DNA of 35,105 nucleotides, from contig JAQVMG010000005.1 in NCBI GenBank assembly GCA_028703755.1, positions 1 through 35,105 of the forward strand. Reading direction: 5' to 3'. The notes below the pieces were generated by a model. It saw only the letters and a program-made list of their open reading frames with translations. It made no database searches and was not told where the DNA came from. The DNA comes from Thermoplasmata archaeon (GTDB lineage Archaea; Thermoplasmatota; Thermoplasmata; SG8-5). The translations under genes were made by a program, and so were the position numbers. This document shows positions 32,990 to 35,105 of the stretch, one piece after another. The stretch's first letter is position 1; every line of letters starts with the position of its first letter.

Positions 32990-34037
32990 TCTCCGCCTCA
33001 GTTTTCTTCTCTTCCGGCTTCTCGCGTTTCTTGCCCTTCACTCTGTAATAATTCAAAGGGTGGTGAAGCCATTTCTTTTTACATAGAAAATCAGGGTCGA
33101 AGCACACCCCCTGGGTCTTCATCGTGGCGCATTCAGGCGGGAGATACTCCACACCGGAACTTTTTCCTGTGATATGGTCAATTTGGTATCTTGCGAGTTG
33201 CTCCTTGAAGTCCGGCGAGGATGAAAATACAGCCACAATTTCATCGTTGCTCATCCCGATGGTGTGCAGGAACGATGTCAGCGCGAACCGCCCGACATGG
33301 GGAACGTTCTCGCCTGCTTTCATCATGGCCATGAGCTTCTTCATGCATGGCGGCAGCCGAAGGAAGCTCACCTTTCCGTAGCTCTCTTTCTCGAACTTGG
33401 CCTTGCGGCGCTCGACCTCCTCCCTGACAAGGTCGATCGAGTTCCTGAATGCTTCAATAATGCCGTCGTTCACCGGCAGGGGAAGCTCCGACTCGATCCT
33501 CTCCCTTATGGCATGTTGGAGAAGCCTCGCCAGTCTGGGCTTGGTCAGCGATATCCTGCCGCTGTCCAGTTCCTGATTGACCAGCTTCCACTCCTCGCTC
33601 CTCATCTGGCTGCTGTGCTTCAGGTAATCGGCAAAATGGACGCTCGCCTCAGTGGCATTGTCCCTGACGGCATCCAGGCCGAGAAATACCGCGATATCAA
33701 TCACGAAGTCGATGTTCTCGGCTTCGAGCCTGGTCTGAACAGTCACTGCCTCAGCCAGCGCATATCTCTGAATCAAATGCTCGTCCGGGTTGCAGGAGAC
33801 GATAATCCTGGCCACGGCATAGGAAAGAAGCTCGACCAAGGCATCCGCCTCGGTTACCGCAGTCTGGTCCGCGATTACGCCGTCCACCAGCGCGTCCATC
33901 ACCCTCCGGCGGCCTGCGTGTCTCGCCTGGTCGAAAACAGCGGAATTGACAAGCGCGTCCAGCGTGATCTGTCTTTCCCTGAGGTATCCTGATGCCTCGG
34001 GAAGAAAAGGGTAGCGGGCGAGGGTGAGGAGGTTCAT
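32970..34037 (-). CDS. priL: DNA primase large subunit
   Basis: RLPPCMKKLMAMMKAGENVPHVGRFALTSFLHTIGMSNDEIVAVFSSSPDF...ITG...PECATMKTQGVCF...LCKKKWLHHPLNYY. Confidence 0.93.
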   Translation of the reverse strand: MNLLTLARYPFLPEASGYLRERQITLDALVNSAVFDQARHAGRRRVMDALVDGVIADQTAVTEADALVELLSYAVARIIVSCNPDEHLIQRYALAEAVTVQTRLEAENIDFVIDIAVFLGLDAVRDNATEASVHFADYLKHSSQMRSEEWKLVNQELDSGRISLTKPRLARLLQHAIRERIESELPLPVNDGIIEAFRNSIDLVREEVERRKAKFEKESYGKVSFLRLPPCMKKLMAMMKAGENVPHVGRFALTSFLHTIGMSNDEIVAVFSSSPDFKEQLARYQIDHITGKSSGVEYLPPECATMKTQGVCFDPDFLCKKKWLHHPLNYYRVKGKKREKPEEKKTEAETISSAE

Positions 34038-34122
34038 GCCTCCTCAAATGGTCAGGGAGATAAAAGAGTTTGGCATCGGACCAAGGGTGTTTGGGCGGAT
34101 GGCTGGAACTGAACCTAGGGAT

Positions 34123-34169
34123 GGTTGGCCGGTGTCGCCCGCGTGAAGCAGATTTTTATACGGCCAACC
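34123..34169. promoter_or_regulatory. Inverted repeat enclosing the TATA box of the FAH-family gene
   Basis: GGTTGGCCG (34123-34131) and CGGCCAACC (34161-34169), perfect arms; TTTTTATA at 34153-34160. Confidence 0.55.
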
Positions 34170-34179
34170 CATTCCAGTA

Positions 34180-34842
34180 ATGGAGATGTTCTTGACATTT
34201 GTGAAACTGGGCGGCAAGAAGGTCGAGGTCGGCAAGATAGTCTGCCTTCTCAGGAGCTACCGCGCCCATGCCGAGGAAATGGGTTCATCCGCGCCGGAAA
34301 AACCTGAATTCTTCCTGAAGCCCAGGACTGCGATAATCCATGACGGAGGCGAGGTTGTCATTCCCCGGGATTCTTCCGATGTTCACCATGAAGTCGAACT
34401 TGCCGTGATAATCGGCAAGGGGGGTGCCAGGATTCCTGTCGAGAAAGCCATGGACCATGTTCAGGGGTATGCGGTTATGCTTGACATGACCGCCAGGGAC
34501 CTCCAGGCCAGAGCCAAGAAAGCAGGGAAGCCGTGGGCCGCCGCGAAGGGATTCGATACATCCGCGCCGATATCCGACGCGGTTCCGGTGTCCCAGGTCA
34601 CGGATCCCAGGAACCTCGAGATATGGCTGAAAGTTAACGGCCGGGACCGGCAGAGGTCCAATACATCGATGATGATTTACTCGGTGGCCGAGATAATCTC
34701 CCATGTCTCGGGAATCATGAGCCTTGAGCCGGGCGATATAATCGCGACCGGAACCCCCGAAGGCATCAGCCAGGTTGTATCCGGGGACACAATAGAAGCG
34801 GGGATCGGTGGCATCGGCACCATCCGCGTCCGCGTGAGATAA
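34180..34842 (+). CDS. Fumarylacetoacetate hydrolase family protein (acylpyruvase-like)
   Basis: FLKPRTAIIHDGGEVVIP...VHHEVELAVIIGKGG...GYAVMLDMTARDLQ...KGFDTSAPIS...MMIYSVAEIISHVS...GDIIATGTPEG. Confidence 0.94.
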   Translation: MEMFLTFVKLGGKKVEVGKIVCLLRSYRAHAEEMGSSAPEKPEFFLKPRTAIIHDGGEVVIPRDSSDVHHEVELAVIIGKGGARIPVEKAMDHVQGYAVMLDMTARDLQARAKKAGKPWAAAKGFDTSAPISDAVPVSQVTDPRNLEIWLKVNGRDRQRSNTSMMIYSVAEIISHVSGIMSLEPGDIIATGTPEGISQVVSGDTIEAGIGGIGTIRVRVR

Positions 34843-34853
34843 TTATATTATAT

Positions 34854-34873
34854 TGTTCTATCATACTAGAACA
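34854..34873. promoter_or_regulatory. Dyad between TATA-like element and start of the ChlD-like gene
   Basis: TGTTCTA-TCATAC-TAGAACA, perfect 7-bp arms, just downstream of AATTATATTATAT. Confidence 0.5.
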
Positions 34874-34884
34874 GAGGATTCTGA

Positions 34885-35105
34885 ATGCCGCCGGGGGATT
34901 TGAAGAAAGTCATGAGTGCGCTTCTGCAGCAGAAGTCCAAGCGCATCGTCACCGGAACTGTAAAGACAGGCAGGCGCACGGACGTAATGACTGTCGGCAC
35001 CCAGGGCCGGTACCTCAAGTCCCGGCCGCCGAAGACCTCGGGTGTAACAGACATAGCCATTCTCCCAACGATAAAATCGGCGATCATGCATTCGAAGGGC
35101 GGCAA
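34885..35105 (+). CDS. Probable Mg-chelatase ChlD-like / VWA-associated protein, truncated at right edge
   Basis: Open frame MPPGDLKKVMSALLQQKSKRIVTGTVKTGRRTDVMTVGTQGRYLKSRPPKTSGVTDIAILPTIKSAIMHSKGG; 'GRRT...GRYLKSRPPK..TDIA..PTIKSA' resembles the ChlD linker before the VWA domain. Opposite-strand track ORFs look like shadows. Confidence 0.45.
   Translation, partial: MPPGDLKKVMSALLQQKSKRIVTGTVKTGRRTDVMTVGTQGRYLKSRPPKTSGVTDIAILPTIKSAIMHSKGG

Noticed and set aside
34080-34150. tRNA-like T-arm (minus strand GGTTCAGTTCC)
   Set aside because: T-loop deviates from consensus and no anticodon or acceptor stem could be built.
1-35105. CRISPR arrays, transposases, rRNA, tRNA
   Set aside because: No regularly spaced repeats, transposase motifs or recognizable RNA genes found by eye; an Infernal/tRNAscan run would be needed to exclude them formally.

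Overview
The window is a gene-dense archaeal chromosome segment, probably Thermoplasmatota (placement is inference from gene content: archaeal topA, priL, rnp4, Fap7-like kinase, aCPSF2-like RNase, archaeal TATA boxes). In order it holds: (i) a very long minus-strand GLUG/beta-helix surface protein that runs off the left edge and is missing from the supplied ORF track; (ii) a hypB-hypF-hypC-hypA-hypD maturation operon; (iii) an H+-pyrophosphatase, a single-domain KaiC-like ATPase, type IA topoisomerase and a beta-CASP RNase; (iv) a ~0.55 kb non-coding gap with a candidate ncRNA and a three-copy dispersed repeat; (v) a continuous ~8.6 kb, about 17-gene minus-strand oxidative-stress/redox island headed by a Fur/PerR-family regulator with a TSS-overlapping dyad operator; (vi) a DNA glycosylase, a molybdopterin oxidoreductase fused to a four-helix membrane domain with paired histidines (a possible one-polypeptide MsrP-MsrQ-like system), and a receiver-hemerythrin protein; (vii) RNase P protein 4, CRM protein, UDP-ManNAcA synthesis genes, a GT4 glycosyltransferase, Fap7-like kinase, CDP-alcohol phosphotransferase, PriL, FAH-family hydrolase, and the start of a ChlD-like gene at the right edge. 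The most interesting signals are the redox island with its operator, the molybdo/cytochrome-like fusion, three genes whose conserved N-termini lie upstream of any ATG/GTG/TTG start, the repeat/ncRNA gap, and several dyads placed on promoters. No rRNA, tRNA, CRISPR array or transposase was seen. All calls come from reading the sequence by eye; no database search was run.
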